Counted from the stretch's first letter, positions 16,648-25,646 are shown. The stretch: 64,000 bases of DNA from Micromonospora sp045209745 (GCF_045209745.1 NZ_CP109273.1:5580001-5644000), one strand, 5' to 3'. A program made the numbers and translations. The notes: generated by a model from the sequence alone, not told the origin.

Positions 16648-17324
16648 TGGTCGACCTGCGGATGCTCCCACGCCGATCCGGGTGCTGGTCTGCGACGACC
16701 AGGCGCTGATCCGTACCGGCTTCGCGACGATCATCGGCGCTCAACCCCGACCTGGAGGTGGTGGGCGAGTGCGGGGACGGGCGCGAGGCGGTCGACCTCG
16801 CCGGCCGGCTGTGCCCGGACGTGGTGGTGATGGACATACGAATGCCGTTACTCGACGGCATCGAGGCGACCCGCCTGCTGGCTGGCGTCGGGGCGGCCCA
16901 CCCGGTCAAGGTGCTCGTGGTGACGACGTTCAACCTCGACGAGTACGTCTACGAGGCGCTGCGCGCCGGAGCGAGCGGCTTCCTGCTCAAGGACGCCCCA
17001 CCGGTGCAGCTGCTGCACGGCATCCGCACCGTCGCCAGCGGGGCCGCGCTGCTGGCGCCCGAGGTGACCCGGCAGCTCGTCGGCAGGTACGCGGCGCGCA
17101 TCCGCCCCGCCGAGGGCACGCCGGACAACGTGGGACTGACCCCGCGCGAGTTGGAGGTGCTGCGCCTGATCGCCGACGGCCTGTCCAACGGCGAGATCGC
17201 GGCCCGGCTGGTGATCAGTCAGGAGACCGTCAAGACGTACGTGTCGCGCATCCTCACCAAGCTCGACCTGCGCGACCGCGTGCAGGCGGTGGTGTATGCG
17301 TACCGGACCGGGCTGGTGACGTGA
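16647..17324 (+). pseudogene. NarL/LuxR-type response regulator with frameshift
   Basis: The receiver start IRVLVCDDQALIRTGFATIIG is read in one frame (about 16676-16740), but the continuation LEVVGECGDGREAVDLA to the end is in another. Dropping one base from the C run at 16745-16748 restores the usual IIGAQPDLEVVGEC. The rest is intact: phospho-acceptor Asp in VVVMDIRMP, Lys in FLLKDA, and a LuxR HTH (LTPRELEVLRLIADGLSNGEIAARL, TVKTYVSRILTKL). The N-terminal frame also lacks an ATG; only a GTG at 16682, inside the first strand, is in frame. It is either a real lesion or a base-call error. No sensor kinase gene is adjacent. Confidence 0.8.
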
Positions 17325-17366
17325 ACGGGGAACTTCGCCTGGCGCAGACGTTGGCGGTGGTAGATG

Positions 17367-18209
17367 TCACCGTTGCGCAGGTGGGCCAGGGCGAGCGGTG
17401 GGGACATTCGCCGTCAGCAGGGTCGCCAGCGCCGGCGCGGCCAGGGCGACTGCCCGGGCTTCGCCCGGGTCGACCACCAGCCCCCACGACGAGTCCGGCC
17501 AGTCCTCCAGCAAATCGGCGCAGGGCAGGGCGAGGAACGGCACGCCGTCCCCGGCGAACGCGGCGAGCGCCCGGGGTGAGGTGAAGACCGGCAGCAGCGG
17601 CGCGCCGGTCGCATCGTCGACCACCGTCCACGGGAAGCCGGCGTCCGCCGCCGGTTCTCCGGCCAGCGGGACGCACACCGTGGCGCCGGCCAGCACTCCG
17701 AGGTAGCCGGGCAGGTCGCGCCGGTCGGCGGCCGCGGCGAGCAGCGCCACCACCGGCGGCTCCGCCACCTCGACAGGTGCCGGTCGCGCTCCCCCGACAG
17801 GTGCCGGTCGCGCCGGTTCGGTGGGTGCCGACCGGGCGGCTGGCTCGGCCGGGCGCGCCGCCGATCCCCCGTGGGTGGCCGGTGGCACCGCTCGGCAGGA
17901 GAGCGCGCCCGGCTCGTCGGTCAGCACCTCGGCGGCGGTCCGGGCCACGAACACGCTGAGCCGCTCCACCTGGTCCGGAGTGCGCGGTGCCTCGTACCAC
18001 CAGCTCGGCCCGTCGGTCGGGCGATGCCAGCCGAGCGCGGCCAGGCGTGCCTCGTCGTGGCCCGGGCAGACCACCCGCACCACCTCGCGGCGCACCAGCA
18101 GCCGGATCCCCCGCGGACCGGCGGAGAGCTCCAGGTCGGTGTCCCGGTCGCAGCGGGCGACCGTGTTCCGCAGCCGCGTGACGATGTCCGGCCAGGTCGG
18201 CGACGTCAC
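17367..18209 (-). CDS. TY-Chap/SseB-domain protein
   Basis: 280 residues. Residues 1-100 look like a TY-Chap (secretion-chaperone-like) domain, ending in WWYEAPRTPDQVERLSVFVARTAAEVL. A Pro/Ala-rich linker with repeated PARPAPV units follows. Residues about 155-270 resemble SseB, with LPGYLGVLAGATVCVPLAG and LPVFTSPRALAAFAG. SseB domains occur in secretion chaperones and in WXG-type gene clusters. The stop of the next upstream gene overlaps its start (ATGA, 18206-18209). Probable chaperone or accessory factor of the neighbouring WXG-like proteins (inference). Confidence 0.75.
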   Translation of the reverse strand: MTSPTWPDIVTRLRNTVARCDRDTDLELSAGPRGIRLLVRREVVRVVCPGHDEARLAALGWHRPTDGPSWWYEAPRTPDQVERLSVFVARTAAEVLTDEPGALSCRAVPPATHGGSAARPAEPAARSAPTEPARPAPVGGARPAPVEVAEPPVVALLAAAADRRDLPGYLGVLAGATVCVPLAGEPAADAGFPWTVVDDATGAPLLPVFTSPRALAAFAGDGVPFLALPCADLLEDWPDSSWGLVVDPGEARAVALAAPALATLLTANVPTARPGPPAQR

Positions 18210-18625
18210 GCCGGTGAGCCCGGCAGCCGGTCGTCGAGCCGTCCGATCCGGGCGACGGTCTCCTCCAACCGGCCCAGCGCCGAGAAGTCTCCGGGCTTGC
18301 CGAACAGGTCGGTGAGGCCCGTGCCGAGGGCGGCCTCCAACCCGTCGGTGTGCTCATCGACATGCTCGGTGGCCGTCGTACGGGCCCGCCGGTACGCGTC
18401 GAGCACCAGCTCGGCCACCCCCTCGGTCCCGGCGCGCAGGGCTGCGGGCGCGATGGTGAGGCCGGTCAGCGCGCCGGTGGCGTCGACGGTCGCCGAGACC
18501 AGGCCGCTCTCGTCGGTCGCGGTGCCGGACAGCTCGGCCAGGTTGTCGCGGAGCCCCGCGAACCGGCTTTCGATGTCGGCGATCCGCCCGGCGAGCGCGT
18601 CGAACGCGGACATCGGGTCAGTCAT
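18206..18625 (-). CDS. YbaB/EbfC-like protein of a WXG-type cluster
   Basis: 139 residues. N-terminal helix (FDALAGRIADIESRFAGLRDNLAELSG), then TATDESGLVSATVDATGALTGLTIAPAAL, the short beta-sheet core of YbaB/EbfC folds, and a C-terminal helical part. Such proteins commonly accompany WXG100/EspG-type genes in actinomycetes. GGGAGG precedes the ATG at 18625. It is translationally coupled to the SseB/TY-Chap gene and lies divergent, 93 bp from the WXG-like pair. Confidence 0.78.
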   Translation of the reverse strand: MTDPMSAFDALAGRIADIESRFAGLRDNLAELSGTATDESGLVSATVDATGALTGLTIAPAALRAGTEGVAELVLDAYRRARTTATEHVDEHTDGLEAALGTGLTDLFGKPGDFSALGRLEETVARIGRLDDRLPGSPA

Positions 18626-18718
18626 GAGATCCCTCCCCCGTGGACCGTGCGACCGGGTGGTGCCCGGTGGCCGGGAGATCGTATCGTCGGTGCGCTCGAC
18701 ACATGGGGGAGGAACGGC

Positions 18719-19051
18719 ATGCCGCCGGATATCGATGTCGACGTGCAGGCGGTCCGTCGACTGGAGACAGCCGCCAAGCAGGTCGCCAGCTCGCTCGCCG
18801 CGCTGGAGAGTCAGATCGCCTCGGCCGGCGACGTGCCGTCGGACGCCTTCGGCCACCTGCCGTTCGCCAGTGACATGCTCCGCGCGAAGTACACCGAGCA
18901 GGTCACCGGTGGCGTGGAGTTGTTCGGCGTCGCGAATGCCGCGTTCGGCCGGGTCGCTGGCGCGCTGGCCGACACGGTCGAGGCGTACGAGCGCACCGAG
19001 CAGGACCTGGACGCCGGGTTCAAGGCCATCCAGTCGGGGCTGCCCCGATGA
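18719..19051 (+). CDS. Small WXG/ESX-like helical protein
   Basis: 110 residues from the ATG at 18719, with GGGGGAGG upstream. The sequence is helical: VDVQAVRRLETAAKQVASSL, LAALESQIASAG, GGVELFGVANAAFGRVAGAL, YERTEQDLDAGFKAIQSGL. Layout and size match ESX/WXG100-related proteins that carry an F/W-rich turn rather than a strict WXG. The stop overlaps the next ATG (ATGA, 19048-19051), so it is made together with the larger WXG protein, as for type VII partner pairs. Confidence 0.78.
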   Translation: MPPDIDVDVQAVRRLETAAKQVASSLAALESQIASAGDVPSDAFGHLPFASDMLRAKYTEQVTGGVELFGVANAAFGRVAGALADTVEAYERTEQDLDAGFKAIQSGLPR

Positions 19052-20109
19052 GCGGGCCGGCCGGTAGCGCCGTCCAACTGTGGAACGGCCTCGACAACGC
19101 GCTCTCCGGGGTGCAGGACGCGGTCGACAGTGTCTGCCGGACCCTGGCCTGGCCGCTCATCCAGGTTGTCGACATGGTCGACGGTGAGCCCGCGGCCCTG
19201 CGGGCGAAGGCCGCCGAGTGGGACGCGCTGGCCGCACAGGTGCGTGACCTGGCACAGGGGCACCGCGGCGTCCGCGAGGCCGCGCAGCCCGGATGGCGCT
19301 CACCCGCCGGCGAGGCGTACGGCCAGCGGCTGGCCGACGTCGAGCAGCAGATGCTCGACGTCGCCGAGCAGTTCGCCGCGACCGCCGAGTACCTGCGCAG
19401 CGTCGCCGACGGTCTGCAGACCGTGCACGACGTGCTCGTCGACCTCTGCGTCGAGTTCGTGAACTTCCTGCTGGTCACGCTGGTGACGGCGTTGCTGATG
19501 GCGCCGTTCACCGCCGGGGCGTCCTGGGCGGCCGGCATGGGCGTCGCCGTGACCAGGGGCCTGATCGTGCTCACCCGGATGCTGAAGGTCATCCGGCCGC
19601 TGGCGGCGCACCTGCAGAAGGTCATCCGACTGCTCCAGCGGGTCATGCTGCACCTGCGCAAGCTGCGCGACCACCTCGACAAGCTGGTCGACATGCAGAA
19701 GAAGCTGCGCACCGGCCAGAAGTACGCCGACAAGCGGCACGCCGCCGGCAAGGCCGACAAGTGGCACCACAAGTTCCTCGACCCCACCAAGGGCACGTAC
19801 AAGCTGGGCAAGTCGGGTTCGCCGTTCGACATGGGCACCCTCGAACGGGCCGCCGCGCTGCGAGCGCACGGCGTCACCGACGGCGCCCGGGTGATCGCCC
19901 GGGACTGGGCGACCAACCTGCCGTGGAACGTGCCGAACTCGGTCGTCCATGGGGTCACCTGGGGGACCGTCGCGTTGACCAGCGGCCTCTCCGTTCCCGG
20001 CAGCGACCAGGTCGGCGACCAGATCGACCAGGCGGTGCAGGGCGGCGCCGACTGGATCGACCACAATGTCTTTGGTCAGCCGCCGGCAGGTCAGCCGGCG
20101 GGCCGCTAG
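19048..20109 (+). CDS. WXG100-domain membrane-associated protein
   Basis: 353 residues. Residues about 10-140 are a WXG100-type helical hairpin; PGWRSPAGEAYGQRLADV carries the W of the turn. Residues about 140-175 are hydrophobic (LLVTLVTALLMAPFTAGAS), and the remainder is Lys/Arg/His-rich helical sequence (DHLDKLVDMQKKLRTGQK, KADKWHHKFLDPTKGTYKLG). No recognised toxin or enzyme motif is seen at the C-terminus. Coupled to the small ESX-like gene by ATGA overlap and followed 14 bp later by another unknown gene. A type VII-like substrate or partner is the best reading. Confidence 0.77.
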   Translation: MSGPAGSAVQLWNGLDNALSGVQDAVDSVCRTLAWPLIQVVDMVDGEPAALRAKAAEWDALAAQVRDLAQGHRGVREAAQPGWRSPAGEAYGQRLADVEQQMLDVAEQFAATAEYLRSVADGLQTVHDVLVDLCVEFVNFLLVTLVTALLMAPFTAGASWAAGMGVAVTRGLIVLTRMLKVIRPLAAHLQKVIRLLQRVMLHLRKLRDHLDKLVDMQKKLRTGQKYADKRHAAGKADKWHHKFLDPTKGTYKLGKSGSPFDMGTLERAAALRAHGVTDGARVIARDWATNLPWNVPNSVVHGVTWGTVALTSGLSVPGSDQVGDQIDQAVQGGADWIDHNVFGQPPAGQPAGR

Positions 20110-20123
20110 GGAGGGAACGCGCG

Positions 20124-21032
20124 ATGCCAGGGGAGCGAGGCCGTCTCGGTCGATTCACCGACGCGGTGCTCGGCGGCGTGCGGGCCGCCGGGGACAAGGC
20201 TCGTGAGCTGCGCGACGAGTTCCGCACCAGCGACGAACCCGAACGTGCCCTCGTCGCGCCGCTCCTGCCGGGTCAGGAGCTCCGCTACGTGGGGCTCGGC
20301 CCGGTCCGCGCCCCGCAGACGCACCAGGCCGGCCGACAGCTCGCCGACGTGATGGCCGACGAGCTGGTCGACTCGCTCGACCCGAAGGTGCTGTTCGGGC
20401 TGCTCAACATTGTCAACCCGGTGGTCTGGGTGGATGCGGTGCTGGCGCCGGTGCGGCTGGCCGCGGGCGTGCTCCTGCTGCCGGGCAACGCCGGCGCCCT
20501 CGCCGTCGGCCTGCCGCAGGCGGCCGAGCCGGAGCCGGGCCGCCCGCCACACCAGCCGGCGCAGCGTCAGCCCATCGCGCTCACCGAGGAACAGGAGGCG
20601 TTCCGGGCGCTGTTCCGGCTGAACCAGTACCGCCCGCTGGCCGACCAGCTCGCCGAGATCGCCTACCGGCGCCGGTACGTCTTCAGCGGCGACCTCGCCA
20701 CCCTCGCCGGCAGTCTGCTGCTCTTCCTGGAGCGCTACACGGGCACACCGCTGGCGGTGACCGACACCCATCTCCACCTGCTGCGGATGGGGCTTCGCCC
20801 CGACGCCGACCGGCCCGACCGGCGCCAACCGCGGCTGCTGTGGAGCGTGGAGCGCAGCCGGGTGGCCCGGGTCGACTCGGAGCGGGGCATGGCCGGGCTG
20901 GTGCAGTTCTCGTCCACCATCTTCTTCGACGACGGCTCGTGGATCCGGCTCACCCAGCCCGCGCTCCGCGACGACCAGTCGCGCTTCCTGAGCGCGATCC
21001 ACGAGATCCCCGGCCAGCGTCCGACGCCGTGA
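20124..21032 (+). CDS. Hypothetical protein at the end of the WXG-like operon
   Basis: 302 residues, family not recognised. The N-terminal half has a hydrophobic stretch (LLNIVNPVVWVDAVLAPVRL, AAGVLLLPGNAGALAVGLP). The C-terminal half looks like a PH-like or GRAM-like beta fold: VTDTHLHLLRMGL, LLWSVERSRVARVDSE, LVQFSSTIFFDDGSWIRLTQP. That fits a membrane-binding or adaptor module, by pattern only. GGGAGGGAA lies before the ATG at 20124. It is the third gene in the plus-strand WXG-like transcription unit. Confidence 0.75.
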   Translation: MPGERGRLGRFTDAVLGGVRAAGDKARELRDEFRTSDEPERALVAPLLPGQELRYVGLGPVRAPQTHQAGRQLADVMADELVDSLDPKVLFGLLNIVNPVVWVDAVLAPVRLAAGVLLLPGNAGALAVGLPQAAEPEPGRPPHQPAQRQPIALTEEQEAFRALFRLNQYRPLADQLAEIAYRRRYVFSGDLATLAGSLLLFLERYTGTPLAVTDTHLHLLRMGLRPDADRPDRRQPRLLWSVERSRVARVDSERGMAGLVQFSSTIFFDDGSWIRLTQPALRDDQSRFLSAIHEIPGQRPTP

Positions 21033-21045
21033 GCCGGCCGGCGGG

Positions 21046-22017
21046 TCAGCCGTCGCGCTCGGGGTAGCCCACCGGCACCGCGGAGACGTCGTCCAGCGCG
21101 GTGGTGATCTCCTCGGGAAGTGTGATGCGTTCCACTTGGAGCGCGCCGAGCAGTTGCCCCACCGTCCGGGCGCCGAGGATCGGTGCGGTCACCCCGGGCC
21201 GGTCCCGGATCCAGGCCAACGACACCTCCAGCGGCGACACACCCAGCCCGCCGGCCGCGGTCGCCACCGCCTCCACAATGCTGGAGCAACGCGGCTCCAG
21301 GTACGTGGCGACGAACCGCTCGAAGTGCGGCGACGCGGCCCGGGAATCCGCCGGACGGCCGTGCCGGTACTTGCCGGTGAGCACTCCCCGGCCCAGCGGT
21401 GACCAGGGCAGCACGCCGAGGCCGAGCGCGTCGCACGCGGGCAGCACCTCCCGCTCCACGCCCCGCTCCAGCAGCGAATACTCGACCTGGGCTGCGACCA
21501 CCGGTGCCCGTCCCGGCCAGGCGGTCTGCCAGGCGGCGGCCCGCGCGGTCTGCCAGCCGGAGAAGTTCGACACCCCGACGTAGCGGACCTTGCCGCTGGC
21601 CACCGCGTGGTCCAGTGCGGCCAGGGTCTCCTCGAGCGGGGTGTCCGGGTCGTATCCGTGCACCTGGAACAGGTCGACGTGGTCGGTGCCGAGCCGGCGC
21701 AGCGACGCGTCCAGGGTGCGCAGCAGGTGCCCCCGGGAGCCGTCACGGCGCCGGCCACTGCCCGGGCGTAACCCCGCCTTGGTGGCGATCAGCAGTTCCT
21801 CGCGGGGAACGAGGCTGCCCAGCAGGGAGCCGATCACCGACTCGGCGTCACCGTCGCCGTACACGTCGGCGGTGTCGATCAGGTTGCCACCCGCGTCCAG
21901 GTAACTCTTCAGCTGGGCGGCCGCATCGTCGGCGTCGGTGTCCCGACCCCAGGTCATGGTGCCGAGCGCGAGCCGGGAAACCGCCAGCCCGCTTCGGCCG
22001 AGCGGTCGCTGTTGCAT
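21046..22017 (-). CDS. Aldo/keto reductase
   Basis: 323 residues with the AKR TIM-barrel motifs: GNLIDTADVYGDGDAE (catalytic Asp and Tyr), LLIATKAGLRPG (catalytic Lys), DLFQVHGYDP (catalytic His), and VGVSNFSGWQ. The C-terminal NADPH-binding part, TAPILGARTVGQLLGALQ, is present. It reduces carbonyls with NADPH in the cytosol; the substrate cannot be inferred. It starts MQQRPLGRSGLAVSRLALGT at 22017, divergent from the LLM oxidoreductase gene, and ends 13 bp from the convergent WXG-like operon. Confidence 0.93.
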   Translation of the reverse strand: MQQRPLGRSGLAVSRLALGTMTWGRDTDADDAAAQLKSYLDAGGNLIDTADVYGDGDAESVIGSLLGSLVPREELLIATKAGLRPGSGRRRDGSRGHLLRTLDASLRRLGTDHVDLFQVHGYDPDTPLEETLAALDHAVASGKVRYVGVSNFSGWQTARAAAWQTAWPGRAPVVAAQVEYSLLERGVEREVLPACDALGLGVLPWSPLGRGVLTGKYRHGRPADSRAASPHFERFVATYLEPRCSSIVEAVATAAGGLGVSPLEVSLAWIRDRPGVTAPILGARTVGQLLGALQVERITLPEEITTALDDVSAVPVGYPERDG

Positions 22018-22204
22018 GGGTGAACCTTATTTCGAACCCGCCACCACCGATATCCTCGCTCCCGTCATCTCTGCTGGTTCTGCCGGTTCCGCCGACGGCG
22101 GGCACCGCTACGGACCGGGAATCAAAGGTGTCGAGCCGGTGATCGAGTCCGTTATCGGCATTGCGTAACCTGGTGCGACCTGTGCCACGGATGGGGGAGG
22201 ACCA

Positions 22205-23257
22205 GTGCGACTCGGGCTCAGTCTCGGATACCAGACGGCGTGGAGCACACCGGCCGACCACCTGGCGCTGGCCCAGGAGGCGGACCGGCTGGGCTACTCG
22301 GTGGTGTGGGCGGCGGAGGCCTACGGCTCCGACTCGCCCAGCATGCTCGCCTGGATGGCCGGCCAGACCGAACGGATCGACGTCGGCGCCGCGGTGATGC
22401 AGATCCCCGCCCGTACGCCGGCCGCCACCGCCATGACCGCCGCCACCATCGACGCGCTCTCCGGCGGCCGGTTCCGGCTCGGCCTGGGAGTCTCCGGCCC
22501 GCAGGTCTCCGAGGGCTGGCACGGTGTGCGTTTCGCCAAGCCACTCGCCCGGACCCGCGAGTTCGTCGACATCGTCAAGCTGGCGATCGCCCGCAAGGAA
22601 GTGGCGTACGACGGCGAGCACTACACGCTGCCGCTGCCGGACGGCCCCGGTAAGGCCCTGCGACTGGGCTTCCACCCGCCACGCGAACACATACCGATCT
22701 ACCTGGCCGCGGTCGGCCCGAAAAACCTGGAGCTGGCCGGCGAGATCGCCGATGGTTGGCTGGCCGTGTTCTACGCCCCGGAGTTCGCCGAGGAGCAGCT
22801 CGCCTCGGTCCGCGTCGGGCGGGCCAAGGCCGGCAAGGAGCTGGCCGGGTTCGACGTGGTGCCGTCGGTGCCCGTGGTGATCGGCGACGACGTGGCCTCC
22901 TGCGCGGAGCTCGTGCGCTGGTACGCCGCGCTCTACGTGGGTGGCATGGGCAGCCGCCAGCAGAACTTCTACAACCAGCTCGCCACCCGGATGGGGTACG
23001 GCGACGCCGCCCGCGAGGTGCAGGACCTGTACCTGGCCAAGCGGCAGCGCGACGCGGCCGCCGCCGTGCCGATGGAGTTCATCGACCGCACCTCGCTGCT
23101 CGGCCCGAAGGAGCGCATCGCCGAGCGGATGCGGGAGTACGCCGCCGCTGGCGTCACCACGCTGTCGGTGAGCCTGTTCGTGGCCGACCGGGACAGCGGC
23201 GTGCAGACTCTGCGTACCGTCGCCGAGGCTTTTGATCTTTCGGGAGTCGGCGAGTGA
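22205..23257 (+). CDS. LLM-class F420-dependent oxidoreductase
   Basis: 350 residues in the luciferase-like monooxygenase fold: MRLGLSLGYQTAWSTPADHL, VVWAAEAYGSDSPSMLAWMA, TPAATAMTAATIDALSGGRF, GVSGPQVSEGWHG. This pattern matches the LLM class that uses F420 (F420-dependent Tat or MSMEG-type groups), common in actinomycetes. The GTG start at 22205 follows GGGGGAGGA. The stop overlaps the GTG start of uppP (GTGA, 23254-23257), so both are on one transcript. The substrate is unknown. Confidence 0.9.
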   Translation: MRLGLSLGYQTAWSTPADHLALAQEADRLGYSVVWAAEAYGSDSPSMLAWMAGQTERIDVGAAVMQIPARTPAATAMTAATIDALSGGRFRLGLGVSGPQVSEGWHGVRFAKPLARTREFVDIVKLAIARKEVAYDGEHYTLPLPDGPGKALRLGFHPPREHIPIYLAAVGPKNLELAGEIADGWLAVFYAPEFAEEQLASVRVGRAKAGKELAGFDVVPSVPVVIGDDVASCAELVRWYAALYVGGMGSRQQNFYNQLATRMGYGDAAREVQDLYLAKRQRDAAAAVPMEFIDRTSLLGPKERIAERMREYAAAGVTTLSVSLFVADRDSGVQTLRTVAEAFDLSGVGE

Positions 23258-24090
23258 CCTGGGTCGAGGCCATCGTCCTGGGCATCGTCCAGGGACTGAC
23301 CGAGTTCCTTCCGGTCAGCTCGTCGGGGCATCTGCGGATCACCTCGGCGATCTTCTTCGACCGTGACGCCGGCGCGTCGTTCACCGCGGTCACCCAGCTC
23401 GGCACCGAAGCGGCCGTGCTGATCTACTTCGCGAAGGACATCTGGCGGATCACCCGGACCTGGCTGGTCGGCATCAGGGACAGGTCGGTCCGTTCCAGCC
23501 TTGACTACCGGATGGGCTGGTACGTGATCGTCGGCTCGATCCCCATCGGGCTGTTCGGTTTCCTGTTCAAGGACCAGATCAAGACCGCCGGGCGCAACCT
23601 CTGGGTCGTGGCGACCACGCTGATCGTGTTCGCCTTCGTGCTGGCGTTCGCCGAGTACTGGGGGCGGCAGACCCGCACCCTGCAGAACTTCCGGATGTCC
23701 GACGGCGTGGTGATGGGCTTCGCCCAGGCCATGGCGCTGGTCCCCGGGGTGTCCCGCTCCGGCGGCACACTCACCGCCGGTCTGCTGCTCAACCTCACCC
23801 GGGAGACGGCGGCACGGTATTCGTTTCTGCTGGCCATCCCGGCGGTGGTGATGTCCGGCGTGTTCAGCCTCGGGGACGTCTTCGAACCGTCCGCCCCGGG
23901 CACGTCCGTACCCACCGTGGCCCAGACGATCGTGGCCACCGTCATCGCGTTCGGCGTCGGCTACGCGGCCATCGCCTGGCTGCTGCGGTACGTCGCCCAC
24001 CACACCCTGTACGTCTTCGTGCTGTACCGGGTCGCGCTGGGCACCCTCGTCCTGGCCCTGCTGATGACCGGCACGATCAGCGCCACCTGA
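23254..24090 (+). CDS. uppP: Undecaprenyl-diphosphatase UppP/BacA
   Basis: 278 residues, a polytopic membrane protein. It has both family signatures: LTEFLPVSSSGHLRI near residue 18 (motif with Glu and the Ser/Gly-rich loop) and VPGVSRSGGTLTAGL near residue 165 (catalytic-site Arg and Ser). It dephosphorylates undecaprenyl diphosphate at the membrane, which recycles the lipid carrier for peptidoglycan. It starts with a GTG overlapping the LLM gene stop. A hairpin follows at about 24113. Confidence 0.96.
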   Translation: MTWVEAIVLGIVQGLTEFLPVSSSGHLRITSAIFFDRDAGASFTAVTQLGTEAAVLIYFAKDIWRITRTWLVGIRDRSVRSSLDYRMGWYVIVGSIPIGLFGFLFKDQIKTAGRNLWVVATTLIVFAFVLAFAEYWGRQTRTLQNFRMSDGVVMGFAQAMALVPGVSRSGGTLTAGLLLNLTRETAARYSFLLAIPAVVMSGVFSLGDVFEPSAPGTSVPTVAQTIVATVIAFGVGYAAIAWLLRYVAHHTLYVFVLYRVALGTLVLALLMTGTISAT

Positions 24091-24112
24091 CCGACCCAGG
24101 TCGCGGCGCGGA

Positions 24113-24135
24113 TCCCGCCCCGGTCCGGGGCGGGA
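24113..24135. terminator. Hairpin after uppP
   Basis: TCCCGCCCC / GGGGCGGGA with a five-base loop, 23 bases after the uppP stop. No T-tract follows, which is usual in GC-rich actinomycetes. Confidence 0.55.
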
Positions 24136-24157
24136 AGCAGGCCATAGGGTGGTCAGC

Positions 24158-24862
24158 GTGGCGACCCTTCTGCTTCTGCGACACGGCCGGACCACGGCGA
24201 ACGCCGATGGCGGCCTGGCCGGTCGGCAACCGGTCGAGCTGGACGACACCGGGCGGGCCCAGGCCGTCGCGGTGGGCGAACGGTTGCGGGCGGTGCCGTT
24301 GGCCGCCGTGGTGACCAGTCCGCTGATCCGCTGCCGGCAGACCCTGGAGTTGGCCCTTCCGCAGGCCACCCCGGTCGTCGAGGACGAGCTGATCGAGTGT
24401 GACTACGGCAGCTGGGAGGGGCAGCCGCTGAAGAAACTCGCCAAGGAGCCGCTCTGGCCGGTGGTCCAGCAGCGCCCCAGCGCTGCGGTCTTTCCGGACG
24501 GGGAGGCGATGGCGGCGATGGCCGCGCGGGCGGTGGCGGCCGTTCGTTCGTGGGACGCCCGGGTGAGCGCCGAGCACGGGCCCGAGGCGGTGTGGCTGGC
24601 GTGCAGCCACGGCGATGTGATCAAAGCCATTGTGGCGGACGCGCTCGGCGTACACCTGGATCTTTTTCAGCGGATCGTGGCCGACCCGGCGTCGGTGACC
24701 GCGATCCGGTTCACGCCCCTGCGGCCGTTCCTGGTTCGGCTCAACGACACCGGCGGTGACCTCTCCGCCCTGGTGCCGCCGCCGCGCAAACGGCGACGGC
24801 GGGCTCCCCACGCGGCCGATTCGGACGCCGCGGTCGGCGGTGGGGCCGGTGCGGCCTCGTGA
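24158..24862 (+). CDS. Histidine phosphatase family protein (MSMEG_4193 type)
   Basis: 234 residues. MATLLLLRHGRTTANADG carries the RHG phospho-His motif; VVTSPLIRCRQTLELAL, ECDYGSWEGQPLKKLA, and LACSHGDVIKAIV (second catalytic His) complete the phosphoglycerate-mutase-like fold. A basic C-terminal tail (PPPRKRRRRAPHAAD) is unusual for the family core. The GTG at 24158 fits the usual start; an in-frame GTG at 24149 is the alternative. It opens a conserved actinobacterial gene block that runs through DUF3090 and SCO1664 genes to mshC. Confidence 0.88.
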   Translation: MATLLLLRHGRTTANADGGLAGRQPVELDDTGRAQAVAVGERLRAVPLAAVVTSPLIRCRQTLELALPQATPVVEDELIECDYGSWEGQPLKKLAKEPLWPVVQQRPSAAVFPDGEAMAAMAARAVAAVRSWDARVSAEHGPEAVWLACSHGDVIKAIVADALGVHLDLFQRIVADPASVTAIRFTPLRPFLVRLNDTGGDLSALVPPPRKRRRRAPHAADSDAAVGGGAGAAS

Positions 24863-25061
24863 CGACGCGTCCGACCGCCCGGCACGCCGGTGCGCGCCAC
24901 GTCCCGACAGCCCCGCCTGATCGTCGGCGGAGGCTGGCGGAAACCGGCGAACGGGCCGCCACGCCCGGGTATTGCCGCTGGTACGCCGGGCGCGCCGCCG
25001 CTGCGGCAATTCAGGTCGGTGGGGTGCGCGGTGCCATGGCGGGCCGGATAGGGTCGTGGGT

Positions 25062-25646
25062 ATGACCCACCAGGTGCACGCCTTCGAACCGCCGGAGCGG
25101 TTCGTCGCCGGGACTGTCGGGGCGCCGGGGGAGCGCACGTTCTTCCTGCAGGCCCGCGGCGGCGGCAGGCTGGTCAGCGTCGCGCTGGAGAAGGTCCAGG
25201 TGTCCCTGCTCGCCGAGAAGCTGGAGGAGCTGCTCACCGAGGCGCAGCGTCGCTTCGGGGTGGACCTGCCCGAGCTGGCGCCGGTGGTCGGCGACAACGA
25301 TCCACTGGACACTCCGGTCGACGAGGAGTTCCGGGTCGGGACCCTCGGGCTGGCCTTCGACGTGGACACCGCGACCGTGGTGATCGAAGCGATCGCCGCC
25401 GGCGAGGTGGAGCCCGAGGTCGAGCTGGGCGACGAGGACGACGAGGACTCCGACGACGACGAGGACGACGAGCCGGACGAGGACCTGGACCGACTCCGGG
25501 TCCGGCTCACCCCGCAGGCGACCCGCCAGTTCATCGAGCGGGCCCGGCGAGTGGTCAACGCGGGCCGGCCGCCGTGCCCGCTCTGCGGCCAACCGTTGGA
25601 CCCCGCCGGGCACCTCTGCCCGCGGCACAACGGTTATCACCGGTGA
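25062..25646 (+). CDS. DUF3090-family protein with zinc ribbon
   Basis: 194 residues. N-terminal part MTHQVHAFEPPERFVAGTVG, ERTFFLQARGGGRLVSVALE, LLTEAQRRFGVDLPE is the DUF3090 core. A very acidic stretch (GDEDDEDSDDDEDDEPDEDL) precedes RLRVRLTPQATRQFIERA. The end, CPLCGQPLDPAGHLCPRHNG, is a zinc-ribbon-like Cys/His cluster. Function unknown. GTGA overlaps the next gene's start. A 199-bp gap before it (24863-25061) holds no gene I can support. Confidence 0.9.
   Translation: MTHQVHAFEPPERFVAGTVGAPGERTFFLQARGGGRLVSVALEKVQVSLLAEKLEELLTEAQRRFGVDLPELAPVVGDNDPLDTPVDEEFRVGTLGLAFDVDTATVVIEAIAAGEVEPEVELGDEDDEDSDDDEDDEPDEDLDRLRVRLTPQATRQFIERARRVVNAGRPPCPLCGQPLDPAGHLCPRHNGYHR

Noticed and set aside
16682..17584. 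A 300-residue frame beginning with the receiver sequence
   Set aside because: After the C run it leaves the response-regulator frame and becomes Arg/Gly/Pro-rich. Only the first 20 or so residues are real.
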